A stretch of DNA of 64,000 bases from CAZPDM01 sp964585305 (lineage in GTDB: Bacteria > Planctomycetota > Uabimicrobiia > Uabimicrobiales > JABWCH01): assembly GCA_964585305.1 (NCBI GenBank), contig CAZPDM010000006.1:16765-80764 (forward strand). Reading direction: 5' to 3'. The position numbers were made by a program, and so were the translations under genes. This document shows, piece after piece, positions 42,579 to 50,880 of the stretch; the stretch's first letter is position 1, and every line of letters begins with the position of its first letter. The notes beneath the pieces are model-generated. The model ran no database searches. It saw only the letters and a program-made list of their open reading frames with translations, and was not told the origin of the DNA.

Positions 42579-44906
42579 TTATTTTTTAATTCTTTCTAAT
42601 ACTTTTTGTAGATCTGCAACCACTTCTGAAACATGCTCATGACGTTTATTGATATTTTTACTCATCATCTTTTCGATAATATCATTAACAGGTGTAGGTA
42701 AGTCTGGTTTTACTTTGGAAGGTTTTGGCGATTTTACCAAACGTTTTTGAATTACATCAATTGGGTTATCGCCTGGGAATGGCACTTCTCCAATAACCAT
42801 GTGATAATATGTTGCTCCAAGACTATAAATATCACTCCTAATATCAACATTAGTTTGATAAGTTTGTTCCGGAGATAAATAATATGGTGTACCGAGAATA
42901 ATACCTTCTGTAGTAAGAGAATAACAACGATCTGTCATTTTCACAATACCAAAATCAACGAGTTTAGGAATACCCCCAGCAGTAAGCATAATATTAGCAG
43001 GTTTAACATCACGATGAACTAAATGTTTGCTTTCCAAATATTCAAGTGCGCGTGCTACACCTAATACAATTTCTGTAGCTCGTACGGGTTCAATCAGAGC
43101 TTGTTCTTCAAGTACATTTTCTACTGGATCGCCATCTATGTATTCCATAACAAAATATGTTAGAGTTTTGCCTTGTTGAATATCATAACCATGAACTAAA
43201 TTAGGATGATCAAAAGAAATAATAGTTCGCGCTTCTTGAACAAAACGCATGACAACTTTCATATCATTCATATTTTCAGGAAGTAATGTTTTAATAACTA
43301 CGGGCTTTTCTTCCATTTGATCTCCGCAGCCAGATAATGCTGTATAAGCAATACCCATACCGCCACGTCCTAACATTTTTTGAATGATATAATATTTTCC
43401 ATCGCTACCAGGCAAAAGTGTGCCAGGATCTAATTCCCCTTCCGCATTCATGGTTACATTCTGGAATTGTTTAAGTTTGGAACTTAATTCCTGAACTTTT
43501 ATTTCTAAATTATTCTTTTGGGAATCAGATTCTTTACGGTTCTTCTGTTCTTCTTCCAATTGTTTTTTGTATTGTAGATTTTGCTGTGTAATATCATCCC
43601 AGCTTTTCAAGGAATCTTGATATTGCTTAAGTTTACCTTCCAATACTTCACTTTTCTGTTTATACTGGCTCACATCGCTTTCGAGAGAAATACGAATGCG
43701 ATGAAATTCTTCTTCCTTTTTATTAAGCTGTTCTTGAATGCTTTCTGAAGAATGCTTCTTTTCGCTGATTTCTTTGCGGCTTAATTCCAATTCTTTTTTC
43801 AATCGATCAATTTGGCTACGTAAATCCTCATATTCTACATCGCGTTGTTGCAATCTTTCTAAAAGTTTGGTCTGTTCACGAGATTTACGTTCAAGCTCAA
43901 TCTTTTGAAGTTCTAATGTTGAAGCATCCATTCCCTTACCTGTTACAGTATGAGCTGCAGCAGATAATTGATTTTTTAATTGTTCATATTCGGATTGAAT
44001 TGCATCAAATTTTTGTTGTAATTCTTTAATTTTATTTTCAGAAGCTTCGTTATCTTGCTTAACTTGTAATTTTTCTTTAGATTCTTTATCTATCTTAGTA
44101 TTTAAAAATTCAATTTCTTTGCGCAATTTTTCACATTCAGCTTCTAACTTAACTCGTAATTCTTCAGATTCTCTTAACTCTTGCGCACTTTGATCAAGTA
44201 CTCTGTTTAGCCCGCGAGACTTTTGATGTTCACGTTTAATAAAAATTTCACGTTCATCTAAAAGTTCCTGTAATTTCTTTAATTGTTGCTCTTTTTGATC
44301 ATGCAAACCACGATAACATACTAAATCGCTTTGTAATTCAGAGAGTTCTTTTTGCTTTTTACTAAGCAAACTTTGTTTTTCGGCGTCAAAATTTTTAGTA
44401 CTTCTTTCTAATTCTTCATTTCGTCGTGTTAAAAATTCTGAGCGTTTTTGTTCAATTTGAAGTTGGCGATCTTTTTGAGCAAGAAGTTTTTCAAACTCTT
44501 CCCGCTCCTTTTGAGGGAGAGATGTTATCGTTGGGATTGCAATTGTTGAAACTCGTTCTGTAATTTCTTCTGTTAATGATATAGGAGGCTTAGAAACTAC
44601 CTTAGGAGTAACAGTAGAAATTCCAATATCTTCTTGATGTTGCTGGCTTAATTCTTCTCCAAATGCCTTTGCAGCAGAAGCATCTAGACGTTTGCTCATC
44701 AGCTGGTTAACTTGAGAAGGTGATAAATATTTCTTTTGTTTAGAAATTGTCAGCAAAGGAATAGGCGCAAGATTAGGAGATTGTTCCATTTTGCGTTCCT
44801 GCTCCATTTTGCATTCATAAAATTGTTCTTCAGTAAGATACCCATATTCTACAGCTTGATAAACAAATATTCTTTCAAGTATTATTGATTTATTTATTGA
44901 AGACAT
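42579..44906 (-). CDS. Ser/Thr protein kinase with long N-terminal coiled coil
   Basis: The first 90 residues contain YGYLTEEQFYECK, reminiscent of the N-terminal module of PilB/GspE ATPases. About 340 residues of coiled coil follow. A PknB-type kinase domain (about 505-775) is complete: GRGGMG loop, VVIKTL lysine, HRDVKPANI catalytic loop, DFGIV and GTPYYLSPEQ. No membrane helix is present, so it is cytoplasmic and probably oligomerises through the coil. The ATG at 44906 has AAGGA at good spacing; another ATG at 44915 abuts that site and is less likely. Confidence 0.9.
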   Translation of the reverse strand: MSSINKSIILERIFVYQAVEYGYLTEEQFYECKMEQERKMEQSPNLAPIPLLTISKQKKYLSPSQVNQLMSKRLDASAAKAFGEELSQQHQEDIGISTVTPKVVSKPPISLTEEITERVSTIAIPTITSLPQKEREEFEKLLAQKDRQLQIEQKRSEFLTRRNEELERSTKNFDAEKQSLLSKKQKELSELQSDLVCYRGLHDQKEQQLKKLQELLDEREIFIKREHQKSRGLNRVLDQSAQELRESEELRVKLEAECEKLRKEIEFLNTKIDKESKEKLQVKQDNEASENKIKELQQKFDAIQSEYEQLKNQLSAAAHTVTGKGMDASTLELQKIELERKSREQTKLLERLQQRDVEYEDLRSQIDRLKKELELSRKEISEKKHSSESIQEQLNKKEEEFHRIRISLESDVSQYKQKSEVLEGKLKQYQDSLKSWDDITQQNLQYKKQLEEEQKNRKESDSQKNNLEIKVQELSSKLKQFQNVTMNAEGELDPGTLLPGSDGKYYIIQKMLGRGGMGIAYTALSGCGDQMEEKPVVIKTLLPENMNDMKVVMRFVQEARTIISFDHPNLVHGYDIQQGKTLTYFVMEYIDGDPVENVLEEQALIEPVRATEIVLGVARALEYLESKHLVHRDVKPANIMLTAGGIPKLVDFGIVKMTDRCYSLTTEGIILGTPYYLSPEQTYQTNVDIRSDIYSLGATYYHMVIGEVPFPGDNPIDVIQKRLVKSPKPSKVKPDLPTPVNDIIEKMMSKNINKRHEHVSEVVADLQKVLERIKK

Positions 44907-44965
44907 GCCTTTCATTCCTTTTATTATTGATAAAAAGCTCTTCTATCTTGCCAGCCAAACAAAAG

Positions 44966-45502
44966 TTATTTGTCTGCTTCTTTCCATTCTCCAATGGAAG
45001 GATAGTTTCTATAAAGTTCTCCAACATCTAATCCATATCCTACAACAAATACTGTTGGAATAGTAAAACCAATGTAGTTGATTTCAAAAGAACCATGAAA
45101 CATTTCCTTTTTAAATAGCAAAGTACAAATTTTTATACTTGCTGGAGAATACTGCTTAAGATACTCATTTAAAAAAGAAAGAGTATTTCCAGTATCTACA
45201 ATATCTTCAACAATTAAAATATGTTGCCCACGAATTTTATCAGGAGTAATTCCATGGATCAATTCCAATTGACCCGATTGCATACCGCCACGATAAGAAG
45301 AAATTCGTACAAATTCGCATTCTACAGGATAATCTGTAGCACGAATGAGATCTGCCATAAAAATAAAAGCCCCTTTAAGAACTCCTAAAACAAGGATTTT
45401 TTGAGCTTGAGACTTTTTATAATCTTGTGCAATTAATTGTCCTAATTCTTGAATTCGTTTGGTAATTTGCGAAGTTGAAATATATTCTTTTATAAAACCC
45501 AT
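44966..45502 (-). CDS. hpt: Hypoxanthine phosphoribosyltransferase
   Basis: It salvages hypoxanthine and guanine to IMP and GMP with PRPP. Diagnostic motifs are LGVLKGAFIFMADL, FVRISSYRGG and the PRPP loop ILIVEDIVDTGNTLSF. The length of 178 is normal. It lies between two kinase genes on the same strand (59 and 66 bases away), so shared transcription is possible. Confidence 0.95.
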   Translation of the reverse strand: MGFIKEYISTSQITKRIQELGQLIAQDYKKSQAQKILVLGVLKGAFIFMADLIRATDYPVECEFVRISSYRGGMQSGQLELIHGITPDKIRGQHILIVEDIVDTGNTLSFLNEYLKQYSPASIKICTLLFKKEMFHGSFEINYIGFTIPTVFVVGYGLDVGELYRNYPSIGEWKEADK

Positions 45503-45568
45503 TTTTGTTCCATATCGATCAAAATTACTATTCGTACTTGATTTTTATCAACAAGTTCGAATTAAAAT

Positions 45569-46705
45569 TTACAATGATTTTATAATAACTAAAGCTATAA
45601 TATTTAATATAAATGACGCAATCCCTACAACAAATATTTTTAAATAAAAAGGAGAAAGAGGAAATACTGTTGCGCAAAATTTTCTCCATTCCTGTTGGAA
45701 GCAGATGGTTATACTAGTTTCAGATTCTGGTGTTTTTGTTTCTTGTATTTGAGATTGAGGAGATTGTACAGGGAGTTTTGCGATAGAATCTTGTTCCATC
45801 TTTTTCTTAGGAACTTTTATACCAATTGTATCTTCTACAACCTTGAATAGATCTTTATACGAACCAAGTCTGTAATTAGCAGGAATATCATTTAAAAGAA
45901 AATTCTTAATTGCCGCTTGCAATTCATAAGAATTTTGGTAACGTTGCTTTAAATCTTTTTCCATGCTACGTTCCAAAATTAAAGATAATGAATGGGGGAC
46001 ATCTGCAACACCATAATTTGGTAAAACGGTTCCCATTTCTCTATGTTTTGTTGCAATTTCTTTTGGAGTTTTCCCAGCTAAAGGTGGCTTTCCAGTTACA
46101 ATTGTACATATAATTGAACCTAATGAATAAATATCAGATTTCTGATCAATATCTTGACCTAAAAATAGTTCTGGGGGAACAAAATTCGCAATTTCTTTGC
46201 TAGGAGAAAGTTCTCCTTCATTGCAAAAATTGATTTTAATTTGGCCATTTTTGCTTAATAAAATACGATCCGGGTGTAAACACCGATGAGCAATTCCTTT
46301 TGAATGCGCAGCAACTAAGCCACAAATAATATCTCTTGCTAATTCAGCAGCCGCAGCCCAATGTAGTCTAGGGTTCCGTTGCATTAAATCATATAAATTT
46401 TCGCCAGGAACATATTCCATAATAGCGTAAATAAATTGATCGGTTTCTCCTGCTTCATATATTTTAACGATATTTTCGTGATCTAACTCTTGAATAATCT
46501 TAATTCTTTGAAGAATTTCTTCACGATTGCAAGCATAAGGATCAGGAGAAAATATTTTTATAGCAACTGTTTGCTGTGAATCTTCTTTTAATCCAATATA
46601 AACTCCACTGTTAATACGTTGGATAACTTTATAAGAACTAATATATTGATTTACAAGAGAAGATTCAGAAGATATCTTTTCTAATTTGTTTTCCTCAACA
46701 GACAT
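45569..46705 (-). CDS. Membrane-anchored Ser/Thr pseudokinase
   Basis: A PknB-like fold (about residues 25-270) is followed by a linker and a C-terminal membrane helix (IFVVGIASFILNIIALVII). VAIKIF keeps the ATP lysine. The catalytic loop HRDxKxxN reads HRCLHPDR, losing both catalytic Asp and the metal-binding Asn. The DFG motif reads NFC. Without these, phosphotransfer is not expected. The C-lobe (SDIYSLGSIICTIVTGKPP) is intact, so the fold is under selection. It probably scaffolds or regulates, perhaps with the active kinase two genes downstream. Confidence 0.85.
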   Translation of the reverse strand: MSVEENKLEKISSESSLVNQYISSYKVIQRINSGVYIGLKEDSQQTVAIKIFSPDPYACNREEILQRIKIIQELDHENIVKIYEAGETDQFIYAIMEYVPGENLYDLMQRNPRLHWAAAAELARDIICGLVAAHSKGIAHRCLHPDRILLSKNGQIKINFCNEGELSPSKEIANFVPPELFLGQDIDQKSDIYSLGSIICTIVTGKPPLAGKTPKEIATKHREMGTVLPNYGVADVPHSLSLILERSMEKDLKQRYQNSYELQAAIKNFLLNDIPANYRLGSYKDLFKVVEDTIGIKVPKKKMEQDSIAKLPVQSPQSQIQETKTPESETSITICFQQEWRKFCATVFPLSPFYLKIFVVGIASFILNIIALVIIKSL

Positions 46706-46859
46706 AAGTATCTCTTTTTCGGTAAAAGCCTAACTTTAAATAAATATTTCCACCAAAAAGAAGTATTCAATAATAAATGCCTGATTTACCAAACTAGTTT
46801 TTTTATTCTAGCATAAAAAATACTCTTTAGCAACAAAAAAAATTGAAGTCTTAAACAAG

Positions 46860-46888
46860 TTGAAATTTTAATATTTTTAGAGTACAAT
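46860..46888 (+). promoter_or_regulatory. Sigma-70-like promoter of recD2
   Basis: TTGAAA (46860-46865) and TACAAT (46883-46888) are 17 bases apart, 43 bases before the ATG. Confidence 0.55.
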
Positions 46889-46931
46889 CAGTTAAGATAT
46901 AGAAAGCAAAAAAATTTAATCGAGAATCACT

Positions 46932-49205
46932 ATGCAACAAGAAAAAAATCTAGTTTCTTTAGAAGGAATCTTAGAAGATATTGTATTTACATCGTCTGAA
47001 ACCCATTTTACTGTCGGGAAGCTACGATGTAAAAATGAAGATAGTATTACTATTGTTGGGACTATTATAGCAATAAACAAAGGACAAAAAATAAAAGTTT
47101 CTGGAACTTGGGGAAATCATCCCAAATATGGAAAGCAATTCCAAATCCAAAAATTTGAAATAATTTTACCGCATTCAAAGCAAGCCATCGAAAATTATCT
47201 TTCTGCACATACTATAAAGGGAATTGGCCCTAAATTAGCAAAACGTCTTGTTTCTCATTTTGGTGAAAAATTATGGGAAATTCTTGATAAAAGCCCAGAA
47301 AAACTAAAAGAAATTCCAGGAATTGGGGAAAAAAGCTATGAAAGAATAATCAATTCATGGAAAGCAAATCGTAATACCCATGATGCTCTGGTACAGCTAG
47401 CAAATTATGGTATTTATGGAAATAGAGCAACAAAAATTATGAATTTTTATGGCGGAAATGCAATGGCTATTCTTGAAAAACATCCCTATCGATTAGCAAT
47501 AGATATTGATGGAATTGGATTTCTAACAGCAGATAATATTGCTAAAAAAAATGGTATAGACTCCGATTCCTCTGAACGTATTCAAGCAGCCTTTATTCAT
47601 ATATTACAAGAGGCAAAATCTCAGGGGCATTGCTATCTTCCCCAAGAAGAACTTATTCGCCATACAAAAAAACTGCTTATTTTAGATGAAGTGCCTATTC
47701 AAAATGCCTTAGAAGAGATGTTACAAAAAGAAAAAATATTATTTCGGATTCCAGAACAAGATGAACCTATTTATATCAGATATTTATATTATGCGGAATT
47801 TAATATTGCTAGAATACTAGAGAAAAATATCCAAACACCTAGTAAAAGAAAATTTAGCAATACCACTGAATTGCTAAATAATACACAATACGAATTGAAT
47901 TTAAATTTTGTTGAAGAACAACGTCAGGCAATTCTTACGGCTTTATCAGAGAAAATAAGCATTATTACTGGTGGGCCAGGGGTTGGAAAAACGACAATTG
48001 TTAAAGCTCTAGTAAAAATCTTAAAAAAAAATAATTATTTATTTGCTTTGGCTGCTCCTACAGGACGAGCTGCAAAAAGATTATCTGAATCTTCTGGATG
48101 TGAAGCTAAGACGATCCATCGTCTTTTACGATTTCAACCAAGAGAAAACGCTTTTGAATATGATTCTCAGAATCCTTTAGAACTAGATCATGTTATTATT
48201 GATGAAACATCTATGGTTGATATTCCTTTAGCATATCATCTGCTCCAAGCAATAAAACCCAGTACACATATTACATTTGTAGGAGACGCCGATCAGCTAC
48301 CTTCTGTAGGCCCAGGTAATTTTCTTGCCGACATGATCAGCAGCAGAATATTTCCAGTTGTTAAACTGACCCATATTTTTCGTCAAATAGAAGGTTCTTC
48401 CATTGTGAATATTGCACATGCAATCAATTCAGGAGTTATTCCTAAAATAATCAATCATCCTTTGTCAGATATATTTTTTATGCCGGTAGATAATCCCCAA
48501 GATGGAGCAGATTTAATCGTGGATTTAGTAACAAAAAGATTGCCAAAAAAATTTGCATTTGATCCCAAAAGTGATATACAGGTTATTACTTCTATGTACC
48601 GAGGAGAAGCTGGTGCAGATAAACTAAATTTACGATTGGCAGATGCTATCAATGGAAAAGGAAAGCCACTTCCTAAACAAGACTTTCGCGAAGGCGACAA
48701 AGTAATGCAAATAGTGAATAACTATGATAAAGATGTTTATAATGGAGATATTGGAATTATTTGCAAACTTAATAAATTAGGGGTAGAAGAAAGCATCCAA
48801 ATTGATTTTGGAGACGCTCGCATACTCGAATATAAACTGAACGAACTAGATGAATTAGTACGTTCGTATGCTATTACTATCCACAAATCTCAAGGCAGTG
48901 AATATCCTGCGGTTATTATTCCTTTATTTAAAGAACACTATATAATGTTAGAACGTAATTTAATTTATACAGCAATTACTCGAGGTAAAAAACTCGTAGT
49001 ACTTGTAGGAGAGTGGCAGGCTTTTCAAATTGCCATTAAGAAAGTTCAAGCATTGAATCGATATACTAGATTGATAAAATATCTTAGCCAAGGAATACCT
49101 GAATCTGAACAGGAATTTATTAAATTTACAGATGATTTTGACAATAATTTTGAAGAAGATGATAATTTTGATGATGATAATATGTGGACAAATGAGATCT
49201 CATAA
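46932..49205 (+). CDS. recD2: RecD2-type SF1B DNA helicase
   Basis: RecD2 is a 5'-3' helicase for DNA repair in bacteria without RecBC. It has an N-terminal OB-like part and helix-hairpin-helix region (GIGPKLAKRLVSHFG, IPGIGEKSYERI). The helicase motifs are GGPGVGKTTIVKAL (I), IDETSMVD (II), GDADQLPSVGPG (III), LTHIFRQ (IV) and YAITIHKSQGSEYPAV (V/VI region). An acidic tail (DDFDNNFEEDDNFDDDN) ends it. At 757 residues it matches the family. It stands alone, divergent from the pseudokinase gene. Confidence 0.92.
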   Translation: MQQEKNLVSLEGILEDIVFTSSETHFTVGKLRCKNEDSITIVGTIIAINKGQKIKVSGTWGNHPKYGKQFQIQKFEIILPHSKQAIENYLSAHTIKGIGPKLAKRLVSHFGEKLWEILDKSPEKLKEIPGIGEKSYERIINSWKANRNTHDALVQLANYGIYGNRATKIMNFYGGNAMAILEKHPYRLAIDIDGIGFLTADNIAKKNGIDSDSSERIQAAFIHILQEAKSQGHCYLPQEELIRHTKKLLILDEVPIQNALEEMLQKEKILFRIPEQDEPIYIRYLYYAEFNIARILEKNIQTPSKRKFSNTTELLNNTQYELNLNFVEEQRQAILTALSEKISIITGGPGVGKTTIVKALVKILKKNNYLFALAAPTGRAAKRLSESSGCEAKTIHRLLRFQPRENAFEYDSQNPLELDHVIIDETSMVDIPLAYHLLQAIKPSTHITFVGDADQLPSVGPGNFLADMISSRIFPVVKLTHIFRQIEGSSIVNIAHAINSGVIPKIINHPLSDIFFMPVDNPQDGADLIVDLVTKRLPKKFAFDPKSDIQVITSMYRGEAGADKLNLRLADAINGKGKPLPKQDFREGDKVMQIVNNYDKDVYNGDIGIICKLNKLGVEESIQIDFGDARILEYKLNELDELVRSYAITIHKSQGSEYPAVIIPLFKEHYIMLERNLIYTAITRGKKLVVLVGEWQAFQIAIKKVQALNRYTRLIKYLSQGIPESEQEFIKFTDDFDNNFEEDDNFDDDNMWTNEIS

Positions 49206-49330
49206 TATTTAAAATTGTGTGAATAATTTTCTTAGAAAAGATATTTTTTTGGAAAAAAGATTGAGAAAAGACAAGTTCGCAAAAGTATTATCAAATATAT
49301 CATATTGAAAAAACTTCTGCTTTAAGAGGA

Positions 49331-49364
49331 TTGATCCGCTTTGGGGGAACTACAACCCCCTGTA
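49331..49364 (-). ncRNA. Possible relic of TnpB guide-RNA (reRNA/omegaRNA) scaffold
   Basis: On the minus strand, GGGGG-TTGTAGTT-CCCCC spans the tnpB stop codon and is followed by AAAGCGGATCAATCCT. A stem over the tnpB 3' end followed by a short conserved tail is where IS605/IS607 guide-RNA scaffolds lie. The identification is inferred from position only. Confidence 0.35.
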
Positions 49365-49672
49365 TCCCGTCAGAAAAGTATTCGGGAATACTTTTCTAAT
49401 GATATTGGCAGAACCATTAATGTCCGTGTTGATTTTCTGGCCCTTAGCACTTTGAAATAACCCACGAAATACGCGTTTTCCTGAATAATCATTATGTTTT
49501 TGGATAGGTTCATTATCAAGGAGAGAGCATTTGGAAGTATAACTTTCTTCTACAATGTGGACGGATTGTGCCCAATCCTGCATTGTAAAGATTTTTTGCC
49601 AGAAAGCATAGTTCATCTAACTTTTTAAAAAACTGGTCCTTTCCGAATTATATGCTTTTCAACGAGCTTCAT
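49350..49672 (-). pseudogene. tnpB: tnpB with large internal deletion and frameshift
   Basis: The TnpB N-terminus MKLVEKHIIRKGPVF is readable from the ATG at 49672 (overlapping the tnpA stop). A frame change at the T/A run follows, then KKLDELCFLAKNLYNAG in another frame. The C-terminal RuvC-III/zinc region then appears directly in a third frame: VEESYTSKCSLLDNE, KRVFRGLFQS, INTDINGSANIIRKVFPN. About 300 central codons are gone, including the first catalytic Asp and Glu. The zinc ribbon retains only one of its usual Cys pairs. No guide-dependent nuclease can be made. Confidence 0.85.
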
Positions 49673-50085
49673 TTTTTCTTTAGTTCCTCTATTATTTTTT
49701 CTGTCTTCCTTTTGCTTCTACGTAAACCATACATACGAGCACAGTAAGACGTTATAATAGAAAAAAAATCTTGCATCAAATCTTCTTTGTCATTTTCTAT
49801 TTCATTTATGATTTCGAGCTTTTTTCCTTGTTTTTCCAGTAAAATATTCAAATAGCCAATTCCAAATCTTGCTAACCGATCTTTGTGTTCTACAAGTAAA
49901 ATATCCCAATCATCCTCTCTCAGCAGTTTTTCCAACTTGGGACGATTGTCATTGAGTCCAGAACCGATTTCTTTTGCCTCCTTTACGATTTTATAGCCTT
50001 TTGCACTTGCAAAATTTTTTAGCCGCTCACATTGAGTTTCAAGATTGCTCTTGTTTTCGGCTGATGACACTCGTGCATATATCAC
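49669..50085 (-). pseudogene. tnpA: IS607-type serine recombinase (tnpA), missing N-terminal MerR-like HTH
   Basis: The resolvase domain is readable: IYARVSSAENKSNLETQ with the nucleophilic Ser, KEIGSGLNDNRPKLEKLL, DILLVEHKDRLARFG, and a basic C-terminus (RRSKRKTEKIIEELKKK). IS607 TnpA normally begins with a MerR-type helix-turn-helix of about 60 residues. Here an in-frame TAG stands seven codons before the first usable codon, a GTG at 50085, and no HTH is seen upstream. The catalytic domain may still be translated, but site recognition should be lost. It overlaps tnpB by ATGA. Confidence 0.8.
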
Positions 50086-50188
50086 GGCTCTATTTTGAAA
50101 GCCCTACGGGCTTATTATTAGGAGTGCTTTCATCGCCACTCTAAAAGGTTAGCGATTTCTCGCACTTTTTTAAAAAAAAGGAATTTTT

Positions 50189-50830
50189 ATGAAACCTAAA
50201 AATGATGCTTTTGATATTGAAAAGGAAATTTCTGATCTTTCTGAACCGCCGAGTTTATTTAGCAAAAAAGAATGGCAAACATTAGGAAATAATTGCGTTT
50301 TATTTTTTAAATTTATCGGAGAAGTTCTTGCAGAAAAACCTGAAGCCGAAAGCTATCCTATATATTTTTTGCCTAGTTTAGTTATGATTGTTTTATTTAG
50401 TCTTATACTTGGAGGCTGTATATTTCAAAGTACGTTAGCAACAAATGTCAATTGGGGGATACAATTACTTTTAAGCATCACATTCGCGCCTGCTTTTTTA
50501 GTTGGTCTTATTGGTGGCTTAAAAATATCTACATTATTCTTTAAAGGAACCGATAATTACAAAGATTTGCTTATTGCAAGTGCAATCTTCTGCACTCCTT
50601 TGTCTGCCGGTTTTTTCCTATATTGGCTATTATCTTACGCAACAATTTTATTTGCATTACCAATATTATTTTTCGCGCATAGTACAAGTATCATTAGTTT
50701 GTATATTGCATTACCCAAGATTTTACTTTTAAAGGGCTTTTCTCGATTTGCCACTATTTTGATCGCTATTGGTTTTGGTGTTTTTTCAACTCTCATTTTA
50801 TTAAGAATAATTCTTCCTATTGCAAGCTAA
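50189..50830 (+). CDS. Polytopic membrane protein (213 aa), possibly Yip1-like
   Basis: A hydrophilic N-terminus of about 65 residues is followed by roughly five membrane helices (for example FLPSLVMIVLFSLILGGCIF, LLLSITFAPAFLVGLIGG, FATILIAIGFGVFSTLILL). The overall layout recalls Yip1/DUF1282-type proteins, but no definite motif is seen. The ATG has AAGGAA upstream. It starts about 100 bases after the decayed IS element. The next gene follows after 50 bases with its own ribosome site (GAGAAAGGA), suggesting an operon of two. Function unknown. Confidence 0.65.
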   Translation: MKPKNDAFDIEKEISDLSEPPSLFSKKEWQTLGNNCVLFFKFIGEVLAEKPEAESYPIYFLPSLVMIVLFSLILGGCIFQSTLATNVNWGIQLLLSITFAPAFLVGLIGGLKISTLFFKGTDNYKDLLIASAIFCTPLSAGFFLYWLLSYATILFALPILFFAHSTSIISLYIALPKILLLKGFSRFATILIAIGFGVFSTLILLRIILPIAS

Positions 50831-50880
50831 TCTGTTCTTTTGCAGTTTTCTCGCAAAGTTTCTTTGAGAAAGGAATTACT

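Larger units (their letters stand above)
49331..50130 (-). mobile_element. Decayed IS607-family element
   Basis: A serine-recombinase tnpA piece overlaps a collapsed tnpB by ATGA, the usual IS607 order. The right side ends in the GGGGG/CCCCC hairpin and AGCGGATCAATCCT segment. The left side has a small hairpin, AAGCCC/GGGCTT (about 50098-50112). Exact ends are not definable. With tnpA lacking its DNA-binding domain and tnpB collapsed, it cannot move itself. Confidence 0.75.

Noticed and set aside
49350..49616. An intact 88-residue gene
   Set aside because: Its first 20 residues come from a shifted frame of the tnpB N-terminus; only the rest is true TnpB C-terminus, so it is a pseudogene piece.
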